DNA of 20,543 nucleotides from Zancudomyces culisetae (GCA_001969505.1 LSSK01001139.1:1-20543); one strand, 5' to 3'. Counted from the stretch's first letter, positions 1 through 8,214 are shown. The notes: generated by a model not told the origin, from the sequence alone. Program-made: numbers and translations.

Positions 1-406
1 TATAGCTATTTTTTCTTTTTCACTTTTGGTGCTAAACAAAAACACATCGTTCGTTCTCAGAAAGCACGTGGATGATGTTTTTATGTACCTGTACATGAAT
101 AGTAAACAGAATATAAAAAAATATACAAGTAAAAGTATACTCAAATATCATATGGTACACACTTTACTAGCCTCATTTAAAGAGCGTAAGGGGATGTGGT
201 AAATGTACAACAAAAGTGAAAGAATGGATATACCGTGAGTACTTTAGAATCAGTTCTTTGCTCTACTGTCGCTCAAAAATAGTACTGTCAAATTTACCCC
301 AGTATAAACAGCGTTTAATAAAGAAAAGTATATATATTTCACCACAAACCCAAGAAATTGTCACAACTAAACACATTATTCAAGCAGGATAAAAATCTAA
401 AACTAT
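1..406. other. Left-edge intergenic DNA, upstream of the 407-1207 gene
   Basis: This is AT-rich sequence with no open frame I can support. A TATAAA at 303-308 lies about 100 bases before the ATG at 407 and about 125 before the ATG at 431, so it could be the core promoter of the next gene. A short TATATATA run follows at about 329-336. The window begins here, so the tail of a neighbouring transcript cannot be excluded. Confidence 0.5.
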
Positions 407-1207
407 ATGTATACTTTTTTGGATAACAGCATGAATAGTATATATACTACTAGTTTTATTTCATTACTAGCACTCAACATCGTTCTCTTTCAAGCCCATA
501 TGGTTGTAGGAAAATCGAAAACTATACAAAGGCGCGAGTCTCATGACGATATGGAGCATGGAAAGTACAAAAACGCACGCGGTGGTGTTGATTCATTCAA
601 ATGTGTTGTCTTTGCTATTGAAAAGTGTGCCAACACGTACTACGAGAACTTTAGTTATGAAGAAGCCTCGCGCATCTCAACCGAAATACAAAGCGCAAGA
701 GATAGATACACAGATTTCATGGCGGACACGGCACCTGGTGTAGAGGCATTAAGTATACTTGTTGCTGATTTTAAAAACAATGTGTTTGAATTGTACTCAA
801 AACCAAGCCATCAGGTATTAAGCCGCATTAGAACAAACACTAGCAGTCTAAAGACTGCGGACTTGGATGTATACATGAAACACATGAAGGACTTTTATAT
901 TGATTTTCATTACTACCTAATGGACTTTCTTTTGTACATTTCAGTGGTACACAAGAGAATAGGTGATGTTAATCCTGAAATAAAATCCTTCAGAGAAAGT
1001 GCGTATACATTCTACTCTGAATGTATCACAGGAGATGGAACTAAACAAATATTTGATACAACTTATGACCTTGTAGTTGACACCACCAAAGAGTTTTTGG
1101 AGTTGCACGAAAAAATTACAAATGATTTTAACATCATGGTGATTAGAGAAGACATGGACAAAGTAAAACAGATATTTCAAGACTATTTTAATGAAAAATC
1201 CATATAA
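407..1207 (+). CDS. Unrecognised secreted, helix-rich protein with signal peptide
   Basis: I do not recognise the family. It is a single-exon frame of 266 codons ending in TAA. Residues 17-30 are hydrophobic (start of stretch FISLLALNIVLFQA) and read as a signal peptide with likely cleavage after Ala30. An ATG at codon 9 (position 431) would place this segment closer to the N-terminus as in a typical signal peptide, so either ATG could be the start. A dibasic Arg42-Arg43 after the signal could be a Kex2-type processing site. The mature part is charged and looks mostly helical, with only three cysteines (66, 74, 206), so it is not a classic small cysteine-rich effector. No transmembrane segment follows the signal and no catalytic motif is visible. 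Length, base composition and the signal peptide support a real gene. A lineage-specific secreted protein is the likeliest reading, by inference. Confidence 0.75.
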   Translation: MYTFLDNSMNSIYTTSFISLLALNIVLFQAHMVVGKSKTIQRRESHDDMEHGKYKNARGGVDSFKCVVFAIEKCANTYYENFSYEEASRISTEIQSARDRYTDFMADTAPGVEALSILVADFKNNVFELYSKPSHQVLSRIRTNTSSLKTADLDVYMKHMKDFYIDFHYYLMDFLLYISVVHKRIGDVNPEIKSFRESAYTFYSECITGDGTKQIFDTTYDLVVDTTKEFLELHEKITNDFNIMVIREDMDKVKQIFQDYFNEKSI

Positions 1208-2089
1208 ATGTATCTCCTCCCTCCTCTTTCGCATATGATATGCGTCACAACACTACAATAGCTTTTTATTATTTTTCAAGCGTACTTTATATTTCAAATC
1301 AGTACCAAGACTGGCTTTATTTTCTGCTAAAAACACCTAATGGTGAAAAATATTAGCTTATAAATTTTCGTTAGTTGATGTCCAAGTAATATATTCGAAT
1401 CCCAGCCCTACGTTTAGAGTGCTTTTATATTTTTGTTGAAGCAAGATATTTTTATCGCCACTATTTACCACTATTGGAAGAGAATATTTTCCATAAAAAG
1501 CACTTTGTGGCATTTATGAAGTAAGGGAATGAGATGTATTTGTGTGATAAAAGAAGCAGTTTAAAATTGTATCTTTGTTGCTTTTCTTTTTTTCGCATTT
1601 AGAGTTTATGCGTGGTTGATGATAGGGTAAGTTTGAATTCAAGTAGCCTTTTCCAAATCAAAAAATAGTGTTTGGATATGCGGAATTGTGTATCAAGAAT
1701 CCTCCTCAATTTACCACCGCTTAATCTACCTCAGCCTTGCTTGTTTTGATAACGCTAATCTGGTCCGACTTTACAAACTTAATTGCGCAATCTAATAAGC
1801 ATATAAGGGTTGGGTGAAAGCAATATTTAGGCGCAAAATTGGAAAAAATAGGGATATGCAGTTCAAGTTATCATGCATGAAAAAAAAAATCAATTCAGAA
1901 AAACTAAGGCATTGTTTAGAGGGGGGGTTTGTTCTATCACATGTTGGGAGGGAGGATGTTTGTCAGACTCACTTCCCGTATAAATATGAGACATCTTCCT
2001 CAGAAATGTCATATTTATATTTTTTATTTCTTTTCACTTGAACCAGCTCTAGAGTTTATCTCATACAAATTATCAAACAAGTAAGGAAA
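1208..2089. other. Intergenic DNA, 882 bases
   Basis: This holds the 3' flank of the 407-1207 gene and the promoter of the glycine-rich gene. A 75-codon open frame at 1814-2041 starts with GTG, has no family resemblance and contains homopolymer runs, so it is not called. The frame includes a seven-base G run at about 1921. No RNA gene was recognised. Confidence 0.5.
1979..1986 (+). promoter_or_regulatory. Probable TATA box of the glycine-rich gene
   Basis: TATAAATA lies 104-111 bases before the ATG at 2090, in the right orientation and at a distance usual for fungal core promoters. Only the motif supports it. Confidence 0.4.
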
Positions 2090-2575
2090 ATGGATTTTTC
2101 AAATCTCGCAAAGCTTGCAGAAGGAGCACTTAACCGGGGTAAAGAAGGAGATCAACAGCAACACTCTGGAGGAATAGACTTTGGCGCAATAGCATCAGGA
2201 TTGATGAGTGGAGGAGGAGGAGGAGGTGGTGGTGGTGGTATCGAGAAGGCTGCGATTCAAAAGATGATGAGCATGGCTGGATCTATGTCTGGGGGAGAAC
2301 CATCGCACTCAGAAATCCAACAGGCACATGACATGGTATACAAGCAAGGTGGTGGGTTACAGGATATGACAAACAAAATGATGGGTATGGCAGCTGCCTA
2401 TGAAATCATGAACAAGTTTGGTGGGGGAGGTGGAGGAAAAGGAATTGAAAGTATTATTAGTATGGCTATTAAGGAGGGAATGGCTCTTCTTGGAAAGAGT
2501 GGTGGCGCCGGTTCTGGTGGTCAAAAGGATATGATGATGTCAGTCGTACAAACAGTTATGAAGATGAAGGGCTAA
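2090..2575 (+). CDS. Glycine-rich small protein, DUF7721-like
   Basis: A single-exon gene of 161 codons ending in TAA, with a clear ATG after an A-rich leader. Order of parts: a short amphipathic N-terminus (MDFSNLAKLAEGAL), a Gln/Gly stretch, a run of ten glycines near residue 44, a Met-rich helix, the segment SHSEIQQAHDMVY around residues 77-89, an Ala/Met helix (MGMAAAYEIMNKF), a second glycine run near 111, and two more helices rich in Met, Gly and Ser. The order of HxxAY/AHDxxY-type segment, alanine-rich helix, glycine run and final helix resembles from memory a small fungal family annotated as DUF7721, whose function is unknown. No signal peptide or membrane segment is present. The lack of charged catalytic motifs suggests a structural or assembly role rather than an enzyme, but that is a guess. 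The two glycine runs are simple-sequence DNA and may vary between strains. Confidence 0.8.
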   Translation: MDFSNLAKLAEGALNRGKEGDQQQHSGGIDFGAIASGLMSGGGGGGGGGGIEKAAIQKMMSMAGSMSGGEPSHSEIQQAHDMVYKQGGGLQDMTNKMMGMAAAYEIMNKFGGGGGGKGIESIISMAIKEGMALLGKSGGAGSGGQKDMMMSVVQTVMKMKG

Positions 2576-2997
2576 TGAAGATGAATATAACATTGTTCTT
2601 CTTTATGTGAAGGTGAACTATAATCTTTTTTCTTTCTTTAATACTCAGTTTTGCATATACGAGTTGAACGTATTTTGAAAAGGATCGAATTAAATAAATT
2701 TCACTTTTTATGCGATATAAGCATTGTATTGTTACGGAGCTGGGTCAAATTTGTGAATTATAGTGAAAAGTTCACAAGTACTGGGTGAGAATCCAGTCAA
2801 ATGTCCCTATACAAACCTAATTTTAGTTTTTGTATAAATAATAATGTTTGGGTTTGTGTCTGAACATATGCGAGGTGTGGCATTTGTGTATCTCTATCTG
2901 CTCTATATTCCCCATATTCAGTGGGAGGAAAAAAGATATGTAGATGCGAATGAGGATTGTTTATAAACAGTACATTCGTAAAAGCGCAGAAACCAAA
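2576..2997. other. Convergent intergenic region, glycine-rich gene and eEFSec 3' ends
   Basis: The region lies between two genes that end toward each other. It holds AATAAA at 2693-2698, about 118 bases past the stop of the glycine-rich gene, which could be its polyadenylation signal. It also holds a cluster of three short inverted repeats at 2751-2836, listed separately. No coding frame is supported. Confidence 0.45.
2751..2836. repeat. Cluster of three short inverted repeats
   Basis: Three perfect inverted repeats follow one another. TTGTGAA at 2751-2757 pairs with TTCACAA at 2771-2777. ACTGG at 2780-2784 pairs with CCAGT at 2793-2797, with a possible extra G-T pair. TATACAAA at 2808-2815 pairs with TTTGTATA at 2829-2836. 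They sit in the shared 3' flank of two convergent genes and could fold on either transcript. Each repeat alone is within what chance gives in 20 kb of AT-rich DNA; only the clustering is notable. Confidence 0.4.
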
Positions 2998-5659
2998 CTA
3001 AGAAGTGAACTTTTGGTCGATCTTTTTATGGGCCAAAGCTGAGTTTAAGAATTTTCTGTATTTTATCAATAGCATGCATTGAGGGGATTTTTGTTTCTGT
3101 TGTTGTTGTTGAGGTGCTTTAGTCTTTTTTGACTGGCCCAGGTACAAGGAGAGGTTGGCTGATGTGGGAAATTGAACTCTAAATTTGTCTGTTTTTCCAA
3201 ACAACCCACTTATTGTGCCTGTACACAAAACCTCTCCTGAAGAAACTAATAAAATTAAAAAGTTTGCATATTTTGAAGTTTTTGTATTTCAACCAGTTTT
3301 AAACAATATGTACAGAGATTGTTGGTTACCTTCAATCAAATCGACTCGAAAGCCGTCATAAAATGGAATATTAGTGGAGTTTATACTTCCTTTTGCAATC
3401 AACAAGGTATCGTCAATGACCTAGGCAAAAAAGTGGAAAAAAAGATGGTAAGTGATAGAATTAAGCAAATGTAATGAATACAAGTATTTAATAGTAAAAA
3501 AATACTTAAAACACAGCAGTCTCACCCTAAAAATCTCTGCAGATTTATGTTTAACAGTAAACAAGCTGATACCCTGTTGTATAAACCCGGGACTATGTTT
3601 TCCGTGTATGGGCTTAAAAACCCTACCATAGAATGCCAACCTACAGACATTAAGACCTATTTTACAAATATTAGGTTTATATATTATTTTATCGATTTGC
3701 TTGCATATGAAATACAGTGAGGTAAAAAAATGTTAAAAAATATTAAAAAATATATAAAAATATATAAAAATTACTTGGGTCAGAGTCCAACTTGGACCCA
3801 ATGATTAGGGATGAGTTGGGAATGTACATATCGGTTTTCCATTCGATCATTGCATATGTGTAGTAAGACTCGGGTGTGTACTTTGGGGGTTTATCGTCGT
3901 ACTGACCAGCTTTCTTAATATTTTGGGGGTTGGTGCTAGATATAGCATCGATGGCCTCAAACTCATATCTAAAAAAGTCGTCCGCAGTTGGTTTTGGTGC
4001 GGATTTTGGAGCTCCGAATAGAGTCACTTTTCCCACTGTAGTTTCATAGCCAATGCTGATATGAAAATTTGAATGAGATCTGATTTCTCCCTTATAAAAC
4101 CTGACTTGAGATATCTCTATTATACAACCAGAAGACAATGTCACTGTGCCACCACCCCCGGGCGGTGACACAAGTAGTCCACGCTCGAGATCAGATGCAT
4201 CTATCTTTGTTACACAAACTCCTGCCCTGTCGCCTGAGGATATACTATCCACGGGCGTCTTAAATCGCTGAATTGACTTCACCTTTCGCTCCAACTTTAT
4301 GGGCAGGATTTCTACAACCTATGTTGAAAAAAGACCAAATATAATTATTAAATCGACTATGTGAGCGTACGGTGCTACTGCAATTAATAAGGTTGTGTTA
4401 TTACATCACCAACAGCGAGTTTTCCTTGCAGCATTGTCCCTGTTAATACCGTTCCCTGTCCACGCAGGGCAAAACAATGATCAAAAGACATTAAGCACAT
4501 TTTAGAATCCAGAGATTTTCTATCATTATCAACGGATAAAGATTTTCTATATGACTTTTCTATCGCATTCACTAGTTCGTCTTTACCCCAAAATCCACTT
4601 TCTGTTACAACGGTCGATATTGGAACAATTTCACAGTCCGAGTATCCTGCATCTTTTAATGTTTTTTGAAGATTTTTCGTCACTTTTTTGATTCTATCCG
4701 CGCGTTTGTCGAGCGGGAGCAGATCAATCTTGTTTAGAACTATTATAAGCGGTTTTTCAGTGATTTCTGCCAACACCAAACACTAAAATTATATATAAAA
4801 AACCTGTGGGATTGTGTAATATACACTAGCAACAAAAAAAAAGTATTCCTCAATGCTAAGATATTAAATAGGAAAAAGAATGTGTGTACTTAGGAATAAC
4901 GTACTTCAGCGGTCTGGGTTTGTATACCCTTGTTAATATCAATTACCAATATTGCAGCATCTATTATTTGCGAACCTAAAAAAAAAAAAGATAAGAAGCG
5001 TAAGAAAGGATAAATAGATGAATAACTAAATATTATGTATGTGTGGGTGTGTAGCACGGTTATAAAATACGAGAAGCTAGTAACCAACCTCCAATCACAG
5101 TTCGTACGAGCGAGGCATGTCCAGGACAATCAACAATAGTTATTTCGACTAATAAATATATACATAAGTAGAGAATATATGCACAAAGTTTGGCGGTATA
5201 CTTGAGGTGGTTTCGAATATACGTACAATTGGGTAGAATAATATGAGACCAAACCTTTTTTATCACCGTCGCTAACTATTTCAAATGAAGAAAAGCCAAC
5301 ATCCAGAGTAATACCTCTATCCTGACTTTGTGGGCTTTTATCGAAGGCAGCAGTGGAGCTTTTGGTGCTCAGTACCTTTGCTAATGTATTGATATGTGTT
5401 TTATGAGTATTGGATCGGTACATATTCTATCTCGCAAATAAAAGATATCTGGCACTGTAATAGACTGGTTTTAAAATGCATCTAAACAAGACCAATTCTC
5501 ACCACACAGCTTATCAACAGTGAATGGTGGTCCTAAAGGTATATCAAGTAGCTGTAGAACAAAGGTAGTAAGATTTGTACCTAGAGAGGTTTTTCCTGAA
5601 TCTACATGACCCAAGATGCCAATGCTAAAATTTCTGATGGACTCTTTTTCGGAGGTCAT
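2998..5659 (-). CDS. EEFSEC: Selenocysteine-specific elongation factor (eEFSec/SelB), nine exons
   Basis: This GTPase carries selenocysteinyl-tRNA to ribosomes recoding UGA. Exons by hand, in coding order: 5659-5581, 5380-5255, 5148-5089, 4975-4905, 4782-4405, 4318-3775, 3656-3526, 3420-3330, 3236-2998. All eight introns (86-200 bases) are GT-AG, and the joined frame is 572 codons plus TAG, close to animal eEFSec length. Visible motifs: P-loop GHVDSGKT at 17-24; the eEFSec-type segment STAAFDKSPQSQDRGITLD at 35-53; DCPGHASL at 75-82; NKID at 129-132; GQGTVLTGT opening domain II near 220; KVKSIQRFKTPVDSISSGDR in domain II/III; IGSKLDSD then CRLAFYGR across the exon 6-7 join; a GxFGKTDKFRVQF strand and a basic C-terminal tail, as in domain IV. 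STAAFDK, CRLAF and domain IV separate it from eEF1A, EF-Tu and eIF2gamma. A short polyglutamine run is near 530. Neighbours have no or one intron, so this gene is unusually intron-rich. No frameshift or internal stop was seen. Confidence 0.95.
3723..3772. repeat. AT-only low-complexity tract in eEFSec intron 6
   Basis: Blocks of five to seven A alternate with TATT, TATAT and similar short units. The tract lies just downstream (on the coding strand) of the intron 6 donor. It is simple sequence and has no other meaning that I can see. Confidence 0.6.
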
Positions 5660-6125
5660 TCGTATCCGGCTTTGTGTTTCTTGAATTGTTTTTTATTATT
5701 CTTTCTTGGAGCAAGAACAAAAGTTATGTTATTCAACTGGTAAAAAAAATGTAATGGCAAATGTAGATGCATAAATTTTCGCTACTGAAAAAAAGAGCAA
5801 AGCGATTTTCAAAAGCAAGCAAATGAGATTGCAGCTTTGGACTGAGTCCAGCTTTTATTTTATTTACAAAAGATAAATTACATTTCCGGTGTATTTTTTT
5901 TTGGTGAAAAATGTCTCTAGCCATTTGTTAAATAAACACAGCAATAGTAAATTAAGGATTGAACAGAGATAGTTATACCATAACAGTTGTGGTATAAAAT
6001 TACTAATACTAAATTCTTGCATCTACGAGCTAAAAAGTGAAATAATTGTGGTAACCAGATAGCGATATAGAAGTCTGGGAAAAAAATACGAGAAACGATT
6101 TTCGACGATAAAATCAAAAGTAGAC
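5660..6125. other. Divergent promoter region between eEFSec and the small membrane-protein gene
   Basis: These 466 bases separate the ATG of eEFSec (minus strand) from the ATG at 6126 (plus strand), so both promoters should lie here. A palindromic pair at 5973-5997 is listed separately. I looked for upstream exons of the 6126 gene and found none; a short ATG frame near 5910 closes after six codons. Confidence 0.5.
5973..5997. promoter_or_regulatory. Dyad TTATACCA / TGGTATAA in the divergent promoter
   Basis: TTATACCA at 5973-5980 and TGGTATAA at 5990-5997 are perfect inverted copies with nine bases between them. The right arm continues into TATAAAA on the plus strand, about 130 bases before the ATG at 6126. 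It may be a TATA element for that gene or a dimer-binding site shared by both genes. Chance occurrence is possible. Confidence 0.3.
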
Positions 6126-6404
6126 ATGTCAACAATGGCACTATCCAGTTCACTTTCAGATACAAGTACAAGCATAAGTACAAGCACAAGCCTAGCTACC
6201 TCAACGTTATCATCTATCGTCAGTTCTATCACAAAAGCGCCTTCACAATCATCGGATCTGTATTTTTTGGATTGGGCCACGCCAGCGATAATTTCAGGGA
6301 TTGTAGTGGTACTGATATTAGCGATAGTTGTGTACTATGCGACAGTGGGTATATTGAGCATTGAAGGAAATGAAAGATTTATATATAAAGAAAAGACTTC
6401 CTGA
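6126..6404 (+). CDS. Short Ser/Thr-rich single-pass membrane protein
   Basis: A 92-codon frame ending in TGA, with ATGs at codons 1 and 4. Residues 2-45 are almost only Ser, Thr, Ala and Leu with no signal peptide. A strong transmembrane helix follows at about 53-77 (centre IISGIVVVLILAIVVYYATV), then a 15-residue tail ending KEKTS. The layout fits a small type III or tail-anchored-like protein with a Ser/Thr-rich, possibly O-glycosylated, outer part. The segment from the aromatic/Thr-Pro start of the helix through ILSIEGNERF resembles the C-terminal transmembrane tail of V-ATPase accessory proteins (Ac45/VOA1/Big1 type), but those carry a signal peptide and a large luminal domain that I cannot find upstream. 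Treat that likeness as a weak lead. The reading TGA then a further eight codons to TAA gives no sign of selenocysteine readthrough. Confidence 0.6.
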   Translation: MSTMALSSSLSDTSTSISTSTSLATSTLSSIVSSITKAPSQSSDLYFLDWATPAIISGIVVVLILAIVVYYATVGILSIEGNERFIYKEKTS

Positions 6405-6523
6405 ATAGGTGTAACATTTCTCTTTGCTTAATTCTCTTTTCAATTAAAAAAAGTTGATTTTACGTTTTATTTAACAAGTAGCAAACTAAATGCTTTTTAA
6501 ATGTACTTCAGATCCCTCCCATT

Positions 6524-6529
6524 TTTATT
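6524..6529 (-). terminator. Putative polyadenylation signal of cyclophilin-40
   Basis: AATAAA on the minus strand lies about 56 bases past the cyclophilin-40 stop codon. A matching AATAAA on the plus strand at 6554-6559 could serve the convergent 6126-6404 gene. Only the motif and spacing support either. Confidence 0.35.
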
Positions 6530-6584
6530 TTATATATATAAAAGGAAAATGGTAATAAAGAGGAAATAGAATACCAAATGAAGC

Positions 6585-7739
6585 TTAAGAAAAGAGGTTG
6601 GCGTACATTTTTCTTTCTTGAATGGAGCGCAGTTTAATCTCGTGCTTTAAAAGAACAAGTTCATTTGAAATGGCCTTATCCTCAGGCGAAAGCTTCTGAG
6701 CTGCGGACAAATCGGACATGCTTTCACTTTCCATCTTTTTGTGGCGGTAACAAACCCCTCTGCGATAATAGGCTTTGGTCTTTATTTCGTTGGAAAGTGG
6801 TGTTTCGTCCTCAAGCTCCAACAAACAAGTGATTCTGTTTATACAATTATCATAATCGGAAAGCTTCAGCAAAGCCAGAGCTGTGTTTGAATATATGGGA
6901 ACCTTCAAGGTCATGAATTTGGGCTTGAGTTTGCCTTCGGGATCAACGGTAGTATCAAATACAGGGTATTCATCCATGTAGCGGATAGCCTTGGTGAACA
7001 GCTTCAAAGCTGACTTGTATTCACCCTTCTTTAGGTAGCTAGTACCCGAATCTTTAAGCCTGGAACTGATTTCAAGCACTTTTTCGGCTGGAATAGCGTC
7101 ATCCTCATCTCTGTCCAATTTGTAATCTTCTGGATATGCTGGGTAAATATCACCTTCCAAGTAGTTTAGTTTATCTACTTGGTCATCAGCTCCGCTTTCT
7201 AATACCCCACAGTTGGAGATTAGGCACTCCTTTAAGGGTCTATCGTTACTATCGGTCTTTGTGTTTTCGATTTCACGAACCACATCAAACCCTTTCAGTA
7301 CTTGACCAAACACTACATGTTTACCATCCAAATGTGGAGTTGGGACAGTGGTTATGAAGAACTGCGACCCATTGGTGTTTGGACCGGCATTGGCCATGCT
7401 AAGTAGGAATGGCTTATCGTGATTGTAGACAAAGGCTTCGTCTTCAAACTTCTCCCCATAGATGCTTTCGCCACCAGTGCCGTTTCCGGCAGTAAAATCT
7501 CCACCCTGAATCATGAATTTCTTTATCACTCTGTGGAAGGAGCTGTCCTTGAAACTCAGTTGTCTTCCACTGACTTTCGATACTTCGTTTCCGACACACA
7601 GTGTTTTGAAGTTGTCGCAGGTTTTGGGGACTTTGTCAGAATACAGTTCTATCAATATGCGTCCTACAAATTCTCCGCCTACAGTGATGTCAAGGAAAAC
7701 CCTAGGGTTTTTTGGATTCAACATTTCTACTTGCTCCAT
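6585..7739 (-). CDS. CPR6: Cyclophilin-40 peptidyl-prolyl isomerase, Hsp90 co-chaperone
   Basis: A single-exon gene of 384 codons ending in TAA, the usual length of Cyp40 (yeast Cpr6/Cpr7, human PPID). The cyclophilin domain covers about residues 12-180, with the active-site pieces FHRVI (Arg70), FMIQGGDF (Phe75, Gln78) and [15 protein letters not shown] (114-128). His136 in [13 protein letters not shown] replaces the tryptophan of cyclophilin A, a Cyp40 hallmark linked to weaker cyclosporin binding. The C-terminal half holds three TPR repeats at about 221-254, 281-309 and 320-353, followed by the ending KMYANLF, like the Cyp40 tail. In the TPR groove that grips the EEVD end of Hsp90, Lys229, Asn285, Lys322 and Arg326 appear present, but Thr233 stands where Asn is usual. 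Catalysis is proline isomerisation in the cytosol. The symbol follows yeast; Cpr6 and Cpr7 cannot be told apart here. Confidence 0.95.
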   Translation of the reverse strand: MEQVEMLNPKNPRVFLDITVGGEFVGRILIELYSDKVPKTCDNFKTLCVGNEVSKVSGRQLSFKDSSFHRVIKKFMIQGGDFTAGNGTGGESIYGEKFEDEAFVYNHDKPFLLSMANAGPNTNGSQFFITTVPTPHLDGKHVVFGQVLKGFDVVREIENTKTDSNDRPLKECLISNCGVLESGADDQVDKLNYLEGDIYPAYPEDYKLDRDEDDAIPAEKVLEISSRLKDSGTSYLKKGEYKSALKLFTKAIRYMDEYPVFDTTVDPEGKLKPKFMTLKVPIYSNTALALLKLSDYDNCINRITCLLELEDETPLSNEIKTKAYYRRGVCYRHKKMESESMSDLSAAQKLSPEDKAISNELVLLKHEIKLRSIQERKMYANLFS

Positions 7740-7964
7740 CCTTGCTTCGAGTTTTTATCTGTTAGAATGATACGATTTACTAAAAGTGTTTACCAAAATG
7801 GACAAGTATAATATTTGTTTGAAATTACAGTCGTTTGGTTCAAAGCAGAAAGAAAAAGAGTTTGTTCAAAATGATAGTTATATAGCCAAAAAGTTTTGAC
7901 TGTTGGGTGCAACAGGCTTGTGGGGGGCATTTTGGCTGTGTTTATTTGCACACACCCATTCCAA

Positions 7965-8019
7965 CTTTTTTTTCCCTCTCTTTCCTCTCCTCCCCCACTT
8001 CTTTCTTTTTTTCTTTCCT
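7965..8019. repeat. Polypyrimidine/polypurine tract
   Basis: On the plus strand 54 of 55 bases are C or T, broken only by an A at 7997. On the coding strand of cyclophilin-40 it is a GA-rich tract about 225-280 bases upstream of the ATG. Such tracts can keep promoters nucleosome-poor or form triplex DNA; neither is shown here. Confidence 0.7.
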
Positions 8020-8156
8020 GGACGCAAAAATCGATATTTTGGATATGGTGTGTTGTGGAATTCCTGGTTCGTGGAATATCATGGAATTAAATCGAATTTC
8101 AAGGTCGACAAAAAAAAAAGAATATGGGGGGTTGAATGCGACCAAAAAAAAAAGTT

Positions 8157-8162
8157 TTATTT
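8157..8162 (-). terminator. Putative polyadenylation signal of INO1
   Basis: AATAAA on the minus strand lies 53 bases past the INO1 stop, in an A/T-rich stretch. This is a reasonable 3'-end signal by motif and spacing alone. Confidence 0.4.
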
Positions 8163-8214
8163 ACCAATTTGAAAACAAAAAAAAAAAGTCAAAAAAAAGT
8201 ATGAGCAAATGGGA

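Larger units (their letters stand above)
7740..8214. other. Intergenic DNA between cyclophilin-40 and INO1
   Basis: Both flanking genes are on the minus strand, so these 475 bases hold the cyclophilin-40 promoter and the INO1 3' flank. TATATAA on the minus strand at 7884-7878 is about 140 bases before the cyclophilin-40 ATG. The rest includes a long pyrimidine tract and several A runs, listed or noted elsewhere. Overlapping open frames here come from simple sequence and are not genes. I saw no clean heat-shock element. Confidence 0.5.

Noticed and set aside
1391..1420. TTCGAATCCC resembling a tRNA B box
   Set aside because: No matching A box, acceptor stem or anticodon arm could be found around it.
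1814..2041. 75-codon open frame
   Set aside because: It starts with GTG, has simple-sequence runs and no family resemblance, and overlaps the promoter of the glycine-rich gene.
5471..5580. Continuation of eEFSec exon 1 into intron 1 as coding sequence
   Set aside because: The frame stays open for 36 codons, but removing it restores the tight eEFSec match GKTSLAKVLST; the retained form would end before the G3 motif.
6402..6428. TGA stop of the small membrane protein as a selenocysteine codon
   Set aside because: Only eight further codons follow before TAA and no SECIS-like element or selenoprotein family resemblance was seen.
8059..8085. GAATTC/TTC/GAA cluster as a heat-shock element for cyclophilin-40
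   Set aside because: The spacing between GAA and TTC units does not fit the five-base rule.
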